Origin: Morinoia aosen
Taxonomy: Eukaryota > Arthropoda > Malacostraca > Amphipoda > Talitridae
Assembly (NCBI GenBank): GCA_030386875.1
Contig: CM059569.1
Coordinates: forward strand, 38,479,842 to 38,543,841
Length of the DNA stretch: 64,000 nucleotides
Reading direction: 5' to 3'
Shown: in pieces, positions 1 to 10,983 of the stretch
Layout: each line of letters starts with the position of its first letter
How positions within the stretch are numbered: position 1 is the first letter of the stretch
The notes under the pieces: generated by a model
The model's database searches: none
The model's input: only the letters and a program-made list of their open reading frames with translations
What the model was told of the DNA's origin: nothing
Position numbers and translations under genes: made by a program

Positions 1-397
1 CGAACAACTGGCACTTGCATCACGACAACGCGCCCGCACATTCATCCCATTTGATCCGCAATTTCTTGGCCAAACATGGAATTACGACCGTTCGCCAACC
101 TCCCTACTCTCCAGACCTGGCTCCTTGCGACTTCTGGTTGTTTCCAAAATTGAAGACACCACTGAAAGGATCCCGTTTTGAGAGTAGAGAAGAGATAATG
201 CGGAACGCGACGACAGAGCTGAACACCATTCCAAAAGAAGACTTCCAGAGGTGTTTCCGGCAGTGGAAGGATCGGTGGGCTAAGTGTGTGGAAGCACAAG
301 GAGCCTACTTTGAAGGGGATTAGGGTCCCAACCCCGTCAGGTTGTTGAAGTATTTTTTCTGGCCAAAGGTCGGATACTTTTTCGACAGGCCTCGTAT
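1..397 (+). mobile_element. mariner DNA transposon, 3' part
   Basis: The transposase tail is followed by about 70 bp of non-coding sequence. It ends in what looks like the terminal inverted repeat: its reverse complement reads TACGAGGCCTGTCGAAAAAG, the common mariner terminus. It is followed by TA at 396-397, the expected target duplication. The left end is outside the window. Confidence 0.8.
3..323 (+). CDS. mariner transposase, C-terminal part (cut by window edge)
   Basis: This is the C-terminal part of a Tc1/mariner-type transposase, the enzyme that cuts and pastes the element. The frame is open from the window edge to TAG at 321-323. It holds the second catalytic Asp in HHDNAPAH and the third in LAPCDFWLFPKLK. 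There are 34 residues between them, which is the DD34D spacing that defines mariner proper. The ending (EAQGAYFEGD) is typical of the family. No break is seen in the visible part; the N-terminal half and first catalytic Asp lie outside the window. Confidence 0.93.
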   Translation, partial: NNWHLHHDNAPAHSSHLIRNFLAKHGITTVRQPPYSPDLAPCDFWLFPKLKTPLKGSRFESREEIMRNATTELNTIPKEDFQRCFRQWKDRWAKCVEAQGAYFEGD

Positions 398-699
398 ATG
401 CAAAAGTCAATTACATTAAATGCCTTCTATGGAAGTAAAAACCAAATTAGCATTGATGTGAATGAAGCCAGGCATCTAAAAGAATTTTGGGCATTTAAGA
501 AAAACTTAGCAACTAGTGTGAACACTGAGATTCTATAGATAAGGGTTAGATATCAATAGATAAACAAAAAAAATTTAAGACATGAGGAACCAACATGTTT
601 TAAAAGAACAACAAGAGGCTTCAAAAACATATGATGCAGTGGACACACTCTTCGTTACCAGAAGCATTCTTATCAAAATTACCATTTTTTCTTTTATGA
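398..699. other. no feature seen
   Basis: AT-rich sequence between the mariner end and the first MITE; no coding or repeat signal recognised. Confidence 0.5.
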
Positions 700-707
700 G
701 TGGTATT

Positions 708-1261
708 GGTAAATCTGAGGGATATGTCAGTTATAGATTTTCCACTTTTTGGTGCCTAAACCTAATTAATTGAATCAAAATAAACAAGTTTTCTTCTATG
801 CACTTTCCGTCTCAAATGAGTATTTTACGATTTATAGCGGTAAGTTTAGTTTTGTCTTTAATGACGAATGCGCTTGAATAAACAGCTACTCATCAATTTT
901 TTAATTTTTGTTGCTTGAATCATGGTAATAACATCAAAATGAACAACTTTTCTTCTATACATTTTTTTCGTCAAATGAGTATTTAACGAGGTATAACGGT
1001 AGGTTTGATTTTGTCTTTGATGACGATCGCGCTGGAAGCGAGTGCGCATTGCAGTGTTGCTGTCCGACGTGCTCCTTGAATTACTTGCCGCTTCAAACAC
1101 TGGAGTTGCGGTAAGTCATTTACCGCTATAACTAATAAAATACTCATTTGAGACGGAAAGTGCATAGAAGAAAACTTTTTTATTTTGATCTAATTAACTA
1201 TGCTTAGGCATCAAAATTTACAAAATCAATAACTGACATAGGCCTATCCTTCAGATTTACC
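708..1261. mobile_element. MITE with 8-bp target duplication (GGTAAAT type), copy 1
   Basis: A 554-bp non-autonomous element with long, imperfect terminal inverted repeats of roughly 150 bp. The left end GGTAAATCTGAGGGATATG matches the inverted right end. The perfect 8-bp direct repeat gtggtatt lies at 700-707 and 1262-1269. An 8-bp duplication is what the hAT superfamily makes, although the GGT...ACC ends are not the usual hAT CAG. The middle (about 885-1035) holds another copy of the arm module, including ATGAGTATTTAACGAG and TATAACGGTA, so the element is built of repeated modules. It has no coding capacity. Confidence 0.85.
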
Positions 1262-1269
1262 GTGGTATT

Positions 1270-2597
1270 TAAAAGTATTTAAATATAGATTAAAAAAGCC
1301 AAAGGAACCCTTCATTTATTCTCTCTGAACATTTTATTTGGCTATTAAAAATACTTCTTATGGTTTAAGCACAAATTAAAGACCTCCATGTTACAAATTA
1401 TTCAATGAAGTTTTTGTAAGAAATTTGATGCTTCAGCTTTTCTAAAAATAAACTTTTTTCCTTCTTTTCTTTTTTCAGTAAGCATTATTTAAATAAGAAG
1501 TATCAATAAGTTTTAGTGTGATTAAAGGGTGTTCTTTGAGGTAATTGCATGATATCATTTCAATAAGCATGCTTGAAAAAATAATCATAGATTTCTCACA
1601 TGTTGACCTTTTAATTTTAAAAACAGAATTATTTACTTCTGCCCATTGCACTCTCAATATTATTTCCAGATATTGCAGAAACCAAAACTCATATGTTGAT
1701 ATAAGTGAAGTCACTCGAGAGCATTTTACACATGTTTCTCTGTCATTGTACTCATTATTAAATGTTTATTAGCTTACCCATTAATTAACCTAGAATAACT
1801 TGACTATACGAGTGCATGTTATTGTTCTTTTAATATTTTGTATAAAGATTGAAATAGGTATTGTGAAAACCATGTGTGACTGCCAACCAAGGTACTTTAT
1901 TCAACTTTTTTGTACAATAAGTATCAGAGTATGGTTTCATCCCATCAGTCTACCAAAAATATCATTGAAATTTGGACTCAGCAGTACAAGTGTTTGTTTA
2001 AATGTTTTTAACTATGCTATATCTTTTGATGTAAGATATTATAATATTTTTGTTTGTTGTATCTTAATGTGAAGCTGATAAGTTTGGTGTGGCAGCAACA
2101 TTTAGGTGATCATTTTTACAAATTGCCCCATTTGTGTTATAAAATGCTTTATTTAGCAGTATGAAGTAATCATTTCCTTATTTGTGACTGCACCAGCATT
2201 GTCTATGCAGGAAATATCATGAATGCAAGGCCAAGGTGAGGTTAGGTTAGTAAGCATGTAAAAAGAGTTCCAAATTTATACTTGGCTAGGTCAACCTGTT
2301 AGTTTTATTAATTTTATTTAACAATTTTACTTCCAAAATTATTTAACTACATATATTGCAAAAATGCAATCTAATAATTGCCACATTGACCAGTGGCCAG
2401 ACATAGTGTAAGTGGGTATAAACAAAAGTGCTTTTTCTCCCTCAAAGTGTGTTCAACTATTGAGCTATTATAATACCTATACCATATGTGTTCACAAATT
2501 CAAATTAAGGATTTTCATGTCAAGATATTTTAAAATCTAATGTTATTCATTTTATATATCAACTTTATTGGAAATAAACTGTTCTCTTCCTTTTCCA
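1270..2597. other. AT-rich spacer, nothing recognised
   Basis: About 1.3 kb of AT-rich sequence with only short chance reading frames. No splice-supported exon or repeat family was recognised. Confidence 0.5.
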
Positions 2598-2605
2598 TTT
2601 TTTTC

Positions 2606-3155
2606 GGTCAATGTGTGGGAGATGCAACTAATCGATTTTCGAAACTTTGTTGCCTAAAACATATCAATTACATCAAAATGAACAACTTTTCATCAATGCA
2701 CTTTTTGGGGCACTTGAGTATTTAATGAGTTATAGCAGTAAATTTTTAACCGCAAATTAAGTGTTTGAAGCGGCAAGTAATTCAAGCAGCGTATCGGACG
2801 GCAACACTGCAATGCCTTCTTGCGTCCAGCGCGCTCATCATCAAAGAAGAAACCAAACCTACCCTATACCTCATTAAATACTCATGTACCACAAAAAGTG
2901 TATAGAAGAAAAGTAGTTTATTTGAATATTATTACCATGATTCAAGCAACAAAAATTTCAAAATTGATTATTAGTACATGTTTATTCTATTGCGTTCATC
3001 ATCAAAGACAAAAATTAACATACCGCTATAACTCTTTAAATACTCATTTGCCCCAAAAAGTGCATAGAAGAAAACTTGCTTATTTTGATATAATTGCCAT
3101 GATACAGGCAACAAAATTTTGAAAATCGATTAGTTGCATCTCCTTCACATTAACC
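2606..3155. mobile_element. MITE with 8-bp target duplication (GGTCAAT type), copy 2
   Basis: A 550-bp element related to the one at 708-1261 and in the opposite internal orientation. The terminal inverted repeats are about 150 bp; GGTCAATGTGTGGGAGATGC at the left matches the inverted right end. The perfect 8-bp direct repeat tttttttc lies at 2598-2605 and 3156-3163. The core at about 2760-2985 is the reverse complement of the core of copy 1, including the segment around TTGAATTACTTGCCGCTTCA. A weak further copy of one arm module is seen at about 3200-3300. Confidence 0.85.
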
Positions 3156-3163
3156 TTTTTTTC

Positions 3164-3740
3164 TTATGTGAAGTAAGTCTTCCTTTGCCAGTGTTGGCTG
3201 GTGCAACCTTGGCGGTTATAAGCGGCTCCATATAACTTACTCAATACAGCTGCATTGCAGTAAAACCAGCTAAATACTCATTTTCACTCCTATAAAAAAA
3301 TGCAAAAAAATTTCACCAGAAAAGAAAGCCTAGTCAGGTCGGCTGTGTTGAATAGATAGTGATGAGCAGAGATAGAATAGATAGTGATATGCAGAGGTCA
3401 AGAGGTAACTGATAATGTGAAATGGGCAGCGATAAAACTAGCTGGTAGACTTAAACCTTCAATATTTTTTCTACAGCCCTAGACCGCTGAATTTGTCCTA
3501 TCCTATCATTCATCGAAAAAGACCATGGAATTTATTGTGTTAAGTCAGCCGCACTTGATAAAGAAAATCCAAAATGCAGTCTACTTCTTAGGAGGAGAAA
3601 ATTATTTGTTGAAATGTTCTTGTTTTCTCCCTGGTCCGAGCGCCGAGTAATTAGACGTTACACCTTGTTACAACAATACTAATAGTTCGATCCCTGTCCG
3701 TCCCTCACGGCTATGTATATCGTGCTCGCGGCTCAGTAGG
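3164..3740. other. spacer with a weak MITE-arm remnant
   Basis: At about 3200-3300 there is a diverged copy of the MITE arm (ggcggttataagcggc, aaatactcatttt). Otherwise nothing is recognised. Confidence 0.4.
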
Positions 3741-3747
3741 CCTATTT

Positions 3748-4740
3748 GACGTTGTTGTTGTTTTGCCCCGACGGCCGCTCGAAGGGGTCCACCGCGGCCA
3801 GGGCCGCCCCAGACCGGGCCCGACCCGAGGCGAAGAGGGGTGTGGTTATATGGACCTCTGGAAGACGCCCGCGTCGTGCAGAAACCTCACGACGTCCGCG
3901 GGACGAGTCCAGAGGTGCTCCAGTGCATGTATCTGGGGTGTGTGTGTCGGTGTGCGTGTAGGGCGGGACAGTGTAGGAGGACATGCGGAAGATCGCCCAC
4001 GTTGGCATGACACCAGACGCAGCTGTCGTCCTCCGCAAGTCCCATTCTGTGCATGTATGAGGGGAGTGAAGTGTGGTGCCCGCACCGCAGCCGCGCCAGG
4101 GGGACTCGATCCTGCCGGGGGAGGGATCGCTCCTTCAAGGGGACGGGGGGGGGGTCTCACTCCGAGTAGGGAGTTAGGGGGTAGGGCAGCGAGGGCGCGT
4201 GAGGTAAACTGTGTGTGCGTAGTGAGTTGTCAGGAGGGCAGGGAGGGAGGGAGTCGTATAGTGTTTTGAGGTGTGTGGCCGGGGTTGTGTGTAATGTTCG
4301 TTGGGTTGGCCGGGGTTGTTGCATGTAGTGCAGCGGGTGGGCAGGGTCTTGTGTGGAGGTGTAGAAGTTTGTCCCTAGCGTGTTCATGTGGTCAAGGAGG
4401 GGGAGGACGAGGGCTTCTTTGTGTAGGTGTGCTATAGGGGTCGATCGTATACAGCCCGTGGCAATGCACAACGCTGTGTTTTGTGTGGTATGTAGTTTCT
4501 GTAAGTGTGTGCGGGCAGTGTCTGCGTACCAAGATGTGTGTGCTTAAGTGAGGATGGGTCTGATGAACTGTTTGTATACTGTTGTTATGTCTTCCTTGGA
4601 GTGGCCGTATGTAGTATGTGTTAGTGCTCGGAGGACGTTCAGCCTTGTGTTGCATTTAGTGTTGATATTGTTAGTGCGTGGGCTGAACGTAGAACCTCTG
4701 TCATATGTAACTTCAAGGGTTTTGCATGTGTCTGTGTAGG
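3748..4740 (-). mobile_element. LINE fragment: reverse transcriptase C-terminal part and zinc motif
   Basis: On the minus strand this encodes, in several shifted frames, the end of a non-LTR retrotransposon ORF2. The RT thumb-like part, containing HTTYGHSKED and RTHLQKLHTTQNTALCIATG, lies at about 4655-4390. A C-terminal block follows at 4138-3887: RLRCGHHTSLPSYMHR, then CVWC...HVLLHCP, a zinc-like C-C-H-C motif. It ends LWTRPADVVRFLHDAGVF at about 3900-3846. A short (AAC)n tail on the minus strand at about 3748-3765 marks the 3' end. The reading frame shifts at least twice, so it is dead. The clade (Jockey/CR1-like) is not certain. It is GC-rich compared with its surroundings. Confidence 0.8.
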
Positions 4741-4838
4741 GGATGGGGTGTTGTTTAATGTGACGTGGGGATGGATGTTGTATTCTCTATTGAAAGGTCA
4801 CAACTGCGATAGGTCCCAACCCTTCCTTGTTCTCGGGG

Positions 4839-4854
4839 GGCCGCCCCGGCGGCC
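4839..4854. other. GC-rich perfect stem-loop
   Basis: GGCCGCC and GGCGGCC separated by two bases in a strongly GC-rich patch at the upstream side of the LINE fragment. No function is assigned. Confidence 0.4.
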
Positions 4855-5069
4855 TTCTCGGGGACGGGGCCAGAGTATATGCAGTTCCTCTACTAAACGG
4901 AGGAGACGAGTAGAAAAAGATGAAGAGGAAACTTTTCCTCTCATTGAAGTTTTATTTCATTGACACATTCCTTTCTATTATTTCGAGTACTGAAAAACTC
5001 ATTTCATCCCTCAGTCAAAGTGCTGGAAGCATAAATCAAGATGTTTCTTTCATTTTTAGACTTCTAAGG

Positions 5070-5524
5070 GCTCGCAGTGGCAGAGTAGTTAAAGGCCTCG
5101 CCCTTCCGTGAAGGTATCGAGGGTTCGAATCCCAGCGCTGCGCAGTGATTTCCCTGTTTGGGGAAAAACTCAAGCGCAATACTCTACTCAATCCAGGTAT
5201 CTGAAATGAGTACTGGCTTTAAGCGGCCCATAGACGATAAATTTAATTGTCAACATCAATGACTCAATATATTGATGAAATTTTTTTGCCCACGAAGTCA
5301 ATTAATTGACGGTCGTCAATCAAGCCCAAAGGCGATCAATTAAATTGTCAGTATTCATCATTGTCAATTATATTGACAGTAAAATTGATCGTCTATGGGC
5401 CGATTTACAGGAATAACCGTAATAGTGTTACTTATAAGGCATTTGAAAAGCAATTTACGAGATTAAATGTATCAGGCTTGATCGAAAGTAAAGCATCCTC
5501 AGATGCCGATGTTGTTTGTTTGTT
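5070..5524 (+). repeat. tRNA-derived SINE, short copy (interrupted by a MITE)
   Basis: The head resembles a tRNA. It has an A-box-like tggcagagtagttaaagg, a B-box gggttcgaatccc at about 5119-5131, and cgcag/ctgcg as the outer stem. The body shared with the copy at 13036-13981 follows (ggggaaaaactcaagcgcaa), then a conserved 3' part (tgtatcaggcttgatcg, agatgccgatg) and a (TTTG)n tail at 5511-5524. RNA polymerase III transcription and LINE-dependent retroposition are expected for this class. The MITE at 5222-5403 sits inside. It is not a functional tRNA gene: the cloverleaf is poor and the element continues past it. Confidence 0.85.
5222..5403. mobile_element. 182-bp palindromic MITE inserted in a SINE
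   Basis: The terminal inverted repeats are CGGCCCATAGACGAT... and ...ATCGTCTATGGGCCG, with further inverted segments inside (aattgtcaa/ttgacaatt). The 4-bp duplication ttta is at 5218-5221 and 5404-5407. The uninterrupted target (ggctttacgg) is present in the other SINE copy near 13178, which confirms both the boundaries and the duplication. No coding capacity. Confidence 0.85.
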
Positions 5525-5595
5525 ACTGCGCACGAAGGCAGAGACATATTTACCCGCAGGCTCACTGCATACGCATTTACCATAAAAACTGTATT

Positions 5596-5659
5596 AAAAC
5601 GCAAAGAAAGAAAGGAAAACCGTTTATTCCCAAAAATGTTGCTACATGAGATACATGCC
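5596..5659 (-). repeat. SINE 3'-end copy, left half (split by a gypsy element)
   Basis: On the minus strand this matches the 3' part of the SINE family, with GGAATAAACGG and a T/C-rich tail on that strand. It continues at 10795-10845 beyond the LTR element inserted at atgcc. Confidence 0.6.
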
Positions 5660-6070
5660 TGTAATATAGCGAGTAGTGTAAGTTCTAGTTAGAGAGACCA
5701 TAAGTTGGCAACGCTCGAGAGAGCAACACTCGCAAGTCAGTCTGCGATTCGCCTCGGGTTCAACAACAAGTACATGTTGACCGAGTGTGTAAATAATTAC
5801 CATACTGTGGTTGGTATCTAACTTCTTAAGTTCTAAACTAATGTACTAATTCTATTCTACGCTATTCTATATATTTCCCGTCTATCTCCGCTCTACTCTT
5901 GCTAGCCACAGTATTGAAAATGGAGTATTAAGTTAAGGTATCCAAGAGGTGAGTGAACTATTTACCTAAATTGCTGTGTCATTGCAATTGTCTATTTTGT
6001 GCAGTACTCTATCTGTTGTCTATGTGGAACCTATGCTGTGCTCTAGTGTAGGGCTATCCACTCTATAATA
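5660..6070 (+). repeat. 5' LTR of the gypsy element
   Basis: 411 bp, the same length as the 3' copy. The sequence just after it, tggcgacgagg, is in the position of a primer-binding site; I could not assign the tRNA. Confidence 0.93.
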
Positions 6071-9000
6071 CTGGCGACGAGGATTATTTTTTGTAGAACT
6101 ATTGGGAGAGGCTAGACTAATGAAGGAACTCAGAATTTATATTATTCAGTGACTAGAGTATTGATGCTGTAAATTTCTGATTTTTTTTTTTAACAAGAGG
6201 TATTATTACAGCCTCTTGAATCGGCTACTCTTGCAACTGATATTGTTGCTACTACTATTTCAGGTAGATATCTGACAATTAGCTGTAAAGCTGGGTAAAA
6301 ATGCCAATGCTAGGCTCAGTGGGAGAATTCAATCCTTCAGAGGAAGAATTCCCAGAATATGAAGTCAGGCTAAACTGCTTCCTTAGTATTAATAAAGTGG
6401 AAGATTCAAATAGAGCTAAAACATTTATTGCTCTGGTGGGTCCTAAAATTGTTAGGTTAGCCAAAGACCTACTCTCACCTAAAAGACTTTTAGATGCTAC
6501 CTATGAGGAGATCATGGAAGCGTTAAGACGGCATTTTAAGCCGACACGCAACCAGATCTTTGAAAGGTTTAGGTTCCATAAGCGGAACCAGAAACAAGGG
6601 GAGAGCATTGCTGATTTTGTGGCTAGCTTAAAGGCCCTTTCAGACACCTGTAATTTCAAACAGGAAGTTCTGGAAGAAACTCTGCTAGATAGGTTAATAC
6701 TGGGTGTGGCCAGTAATGATGTTCAAAATTGTTTGCTTAATGAAAATGAACTCACATGGAAAAAAGCCGTGGATCTGGCAACTGTCAAAGAAACTCAACT
6801 GAGGGAGACGGTTGTGTTAAGGCAACCTAATTCCATACTAAATGTGGGCCAGCATAGAGTAAACCAAACTGCTATTAAGCCTCAGGGCAAAACTCAGGCT
6901 CGAGCTAGCCCCAAATCAGCATGCAGCGGCTGTGGTAATCTGCACTGGCGTAGAGATTGCCCCTATAAAGACAGTGTTTGTCATGGTTGTGGCCAAAAAG
7001 GCCATCTTAAGAAGTGTTGCTTTAAATTGAAAAATCAAAATTCTGCTAAAGGCAACAAAAATAATTTTGTGCATGCTATGCATGAAAAAAGGGGGAGGGA
7101 ACACCACCCTAACCCTAATAGAACTAACAATGCAACCTGTGCAGACTATCCAGTTGCTAATCTAGGCTGTTATGGAGAGATTTTCTCAATAGCCGAAGAA
7201 ATGAAACCCCCAATCAAAATAAAATTGTTACTAAATGGTGTGCCATTAGAGATGGAGGTAGATACAGGTGCTGCCAGGTCTATCCTTTCAATGGCCACCT
7301 ACTCTAAAATACCAGCTAAGTCAAGACCCGAGCTGAGACCTTCTGATGTTAAGCTTAGGACTTATGGGGGAACGGAGCTAGTAGTTTGCGGAGAGATTAG
7401 GGCTAACATCCAGCGTGAATCTGGTAATATGGTTCCTCAACTAGCAACTATTGTGATTGTAGACAGGGAGGGGCCAGCTTTGCTGGGTAGGGACCTGATT
7501 GATTCCCTTGGGCTAACTATAGTATCAAATAATGTCAACAAATTGACTACCTGCCCTGAAGAGTTAGCAAATAAATTCCCTGACCTTTTTCAACCAGGTC
7601 TAGGTTGCTTTAAGGGAAGGAATTTCAAAATAGAAGTGGATCCAGCTGTACCACCAAAGTTTTGTAAGGCCAGGAACGTGCCTTACACACTGAGACCTAA
7701 GGTGGAGGCAGAACTTGATAGACTGGTGCAGGAAGGTATCCTCACCCCTGTACAATACTCGAGATGGGCAGCGGCGATCGTCCCTGTGCTCAAGGCTGAT
7801 CAAAGCATCCGCATCTGTAGGGACTACAAATTAACAGTCAACAGAGCCACTAGGCTTGATACCTACCCTATACCCAGAGTGGAAGATCTATTTAGCGGGT
7901 TAGCAGGAGGAGTTATATACTCCAAGCTAGATATGTCTCAGGCATACGCTCAACTACCCTTGGATGAAGACTCCAAGGAACTCACGGTAATAAACACCCA
8001 CAGAGGTTTATTTGCCTAAAACCGTCTCAGTTTTGGAATTGCGTCCGCACCTGGAATCTTTCAGCGTGCCATGGAAGGACTATTGCAGGGCCTCCCAGGA
8101 GTGTTCTGCTACCTGGATGACGTCCTGGTGAGTGCCACTAATGAGCAAGAGCACAACAAGCGTCTCTATCAAGTCTTATCTAAACTACAGGAGGCAGGAC
8201 TAAAACTGAAAATGGATAAATGCCAAATTGGAGTGCCACAGGTATCCTACCTTGGATACCAAATTGACAAGGATGGATTGCACCCCACTGCAGAGAAGGT
8301 AGCAGCAATCCAGAATGCACCAGCCCCCACTAATGTAACTAGACTGAGAGCCTACCTTGGGCTGCTAAATTTCTATAGGAAATTTCTAAAATCATCTGCA
8401 ACTATGCTGGAGCCCCTAAATACCTTACTGAGAGACAAAACCCCTTGGAAATGGGATGCAAGTCAGGAGAGAGCCTTCCAGAAATCTAAACAAGCCCTCC
8501 TGGACTCTCGGACTCTAGTCCATTTTGACCCTCAGAAACCCATAGTGGTAGTGGCGGACAGTAGTGCGTATGGTGTGGGAGCGGTGCTGTGTCACCTTAT
8601 TGATGGGATTGAACGCCCCGCCTATTTTGCCTCCCGAACTCTAACAGCAACAGAACGCAACTACTCTCAAACTGAGAAAGAAGCCCTAGCTATGGTGTTC
8701 GCACTTCGAAAATTTCATTGCTACCTGTGGGGACAGGATTTCACTGTGGTTACGGACCACAAACCTTTGTTAGGACTATTTGATCCGGGTAGAAGCATTC
8801 CTCCGATGGCATCCGGGCGCATTCAAAGGTGGGCTTTACTACTGCAGTCCTACAAGTTCACCTTGCGTCACCGGTCCGGCGTGCTGTTGGGCACAGCTGA
8901 TGCTCTCAGTCGTCTACCTTTGACAACTCCCGAGGAAGCCACACCTATTCCTGCGGAATGGACGTCCTTAGTTAATTTCCTTGAGTCAGCTCCAGTCACC

Positions 9001-10383
9001 AGCACCCACATCCGCGACGGCACCCTAAGGGACCCAGTACTTTCAAAGGTATACAAATACTGCCAAGTAGGCTGGCCTTCGACGGTAATTGGTGACCCTG
9101 ATCTCGCTCCGTTTACTAGGAGGCGAGACGAATTGTCCACACAAAATGGCTGTGTACTCTGGGGAGCAAGAATTATTGTACCCCAAGCTCTCAGACAAGC
9201 CATTGTGGACGAACTGCACTCTGGCCATGCTGGATCATCCAGGATGAAGGAGTTAGCTCGCAGCTATGTATGGTGGCCGCTGCTGGACAAAGATCTAGAA
9301 GAAACGACTAAGTCATGCAGCGAGTGCCTGAGCACTCGAGCTGCACCAACGAAAGCTGAACTCCATCCGTGGGAATGGCCTGCGAAGCCTTGGCATCGCA
9401 TACACATTGACTACGTGGGCCCAATGGATGGAAAATACTATCTAGTGATCGTGGATGCACACTCTAAGTGGGTTGAAATTTTTCCCACATCTACTACAAC
9501 CTCTAGCGAAACGATCTCGTGCCTGAAACACACTTTTGCGACATTTGGATTTCCAGTAACAATTGTTTCTGACAATGCAACGTGTTTCACATCGGCCGAA
9601 TTCCAAGAATTTGTGAAGGCATGTGGTATGCGACATATTACGAGCGCACCATACCACCCTTCAACTAATGGACTGGCAGAGCGCATGGTACAAACTTTCA
9701 AGAAGAATATACGAAAGTCAACGGAACCCCTACGCCTAGCACTAGACAGGTTTCTGTTCAACTATCGGCTGACACCCCACACGACAACAGGTGTTACGCC
9801 CGCCGAACTGATGTTAGGCAGAAAAGTTCGCTCTCGTCTTGATCTGCTTTGGCCGTCAGAAGCAATCGCGTCCAAAGTTGCTCAACGCCAGGACGCTCAG
9901 AAAAGATACCACCCAGGGTCTCGCGCGGTTGATATTCCGCCGGAGTCTCCTGTGATGGTCCGTCAATACACGCCGGGTTCCCCAAAATGGACCCCTGCTA
10001 CCACCATTGAGAAAACAGGCCCAGTATCCTACAAGTGCCAACTGAAGGGGGGAGAGGTCGTTCGTCGACACCAGGACCAAGTTATTACCTGCTCGAACAC
10101 CATCCCTGAACCCTTGGAACAACCTACGGAGGAAACCGTCTTGTTTCCACAACCTGCTCAAAATTCATACCCACCACCTCCGACCAATGAACCTGACACC
10201 GGAACACCTGATTACCCGACTCCCACCCAGGAGGCTAGGATGCACGAGCCTCCAAGTGCTAACATCTCACGCAGGTCTACCCGGGCTCGGAAGCCTGTGG
10301 TGAGAATGGACCTTTAGGATTGACTATATTGAATAAGGGGACTGGGGATACAGGGGGAGGGTTTCTAATTAAGGAGGGAGGGG

Positions 10384-10794
10384 TGTAATATAGCGAGTAG
10401 TGTAAGTTCTAGTTAGAGAGACCATAAGTTGGCAACGCTCGAGAGAGCAACACTCGCAAGTCAGTCTGCGATTGGCCTCGGGTTCAACAACAAGTACATG
10501 TTGACCGAGTGTGTAAATAATTACCATACTGTGGTTGGTATCTAACTTCTTAAGTTGTAAACTAATGTACTAATTCTATTCTACGCTATTCTATATATTT
10601 CCCGTCTATCTCCGCTCTACTCTTGCTAGCCACAGTATTGAAAATGGAGTATTAAGTTAAGGTATCCAAGAGGTGAGTGAACTATTTACCTAAATTGCTG
10701 TGTCATTGCAATTGTCTATTTTGTGCAGTACTCTATCTGTTGTCTATGTGGAACCTATGCTGTGCTCTAGTGTAGGGCTATCCACTCTATAATA
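10384..10794 (+). repeat. 3' LTR of the gypsy element
   Basis: Matches the 5' LTR along all 411 bp. It is preceded by the purine-rich tract ggggatacagggggaggg... at about 10340-10383, a likely polypurine tract region. Confidence 0.93.
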
Positions 10795-10845
10795 ATGCCA
10801 ACGTATTGGCTTCTGAAAATTTTGTAATATAAGACGTCCTACTGC
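10795..10845 (-). repeat. SINE 3'-end copy, right half
   Basis: Continuation of the copy that starts at 5596. With the gypsy element and one duplication removed, acatgccaacgtattggctt matches acatgccaacatattggctt at about 10942. Confidence 0.6.
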
Positions 10846-10896
10846 CATTCCATAGGAGGAAGCGTACTAACAGACAAACTATAGGAGGCGTACTAA
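10846..10896. repeat. degenerate ~27-bp tandem repeat, block 1
   Basis: About two units of the motif gaggcgtactaatagacaaa. The same motif recurs at 12925-13035 and 13985-14060. Confidence 0.55.
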
Positions 10897-10983
10897 TAGA
10901 AAAAGAAAAAAACGTTTATTTCCAAGTTGCCACATGAGATACATGCCAACATATTGGCTTTCAAAAGTTTCTTAATATAGGAC
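10897..10983 (-). repeat. second SINE 3'-end copy, split by a gypsy remnant
   Basis: Holds the same cgtttatttccaa...catgagatacatgcc... block as 5596-5659. Its continuation (gtcctaaaac) lies beyond the LTR remnant at 12911. Confidence 0.6.

Larger units (their letters stand above)
5660..10794 (+). mobile_element. Ty3/gypsy LTR retrotransposon, nearly whole, young
   Basis: Two 411-bp LTRs (5660-6070 and 10384-10794) start TGTAATATAGCG and end CTATAATA. I see only about two differences between them, so the insertion is recent. The 5-bp duplication atgcc flanks it at 5655-5659 and 10795-10799. Parts in order: gag from 6301; two CCHC zinc knuckles at about 6920-7020; aspartic protease with VDTGAA at about 7258; reverse transcriptase with YLDDVLV at about 8110; RNase H at about 8520-8900; integrase with an HHCC zinc finger at about 9220-9330, then its D, D and E catalytic core; a C-terminal tail to about 10317. 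The order RT-RH-IN is that of Ty3/gypsy. There is no envelope gene. The coding part appears to carry about one break. It sits in a SINE 3'-end copy. Confidence 0.95.

Noticed and set aside
2228-2256. Telomere-like (TTAGG)n tract
   Set aside because: Only two to three imperfect units (gaggttaggttagtaag); too short to be a telomeric repeat.
3763-4269. 168-codon + strand frame in GC-rich DNA
   Set aside because: It lies antisense to recognisable LINE coding text and has no family resemblance; GC-rich DNA gives long chance frames.
5070-5145. Functional tRNA gene
   Set aside because: A- and B-box motifs are present, but the cloverleaf is poor and the sequence continues into a SINE body shared with 13036-13981.
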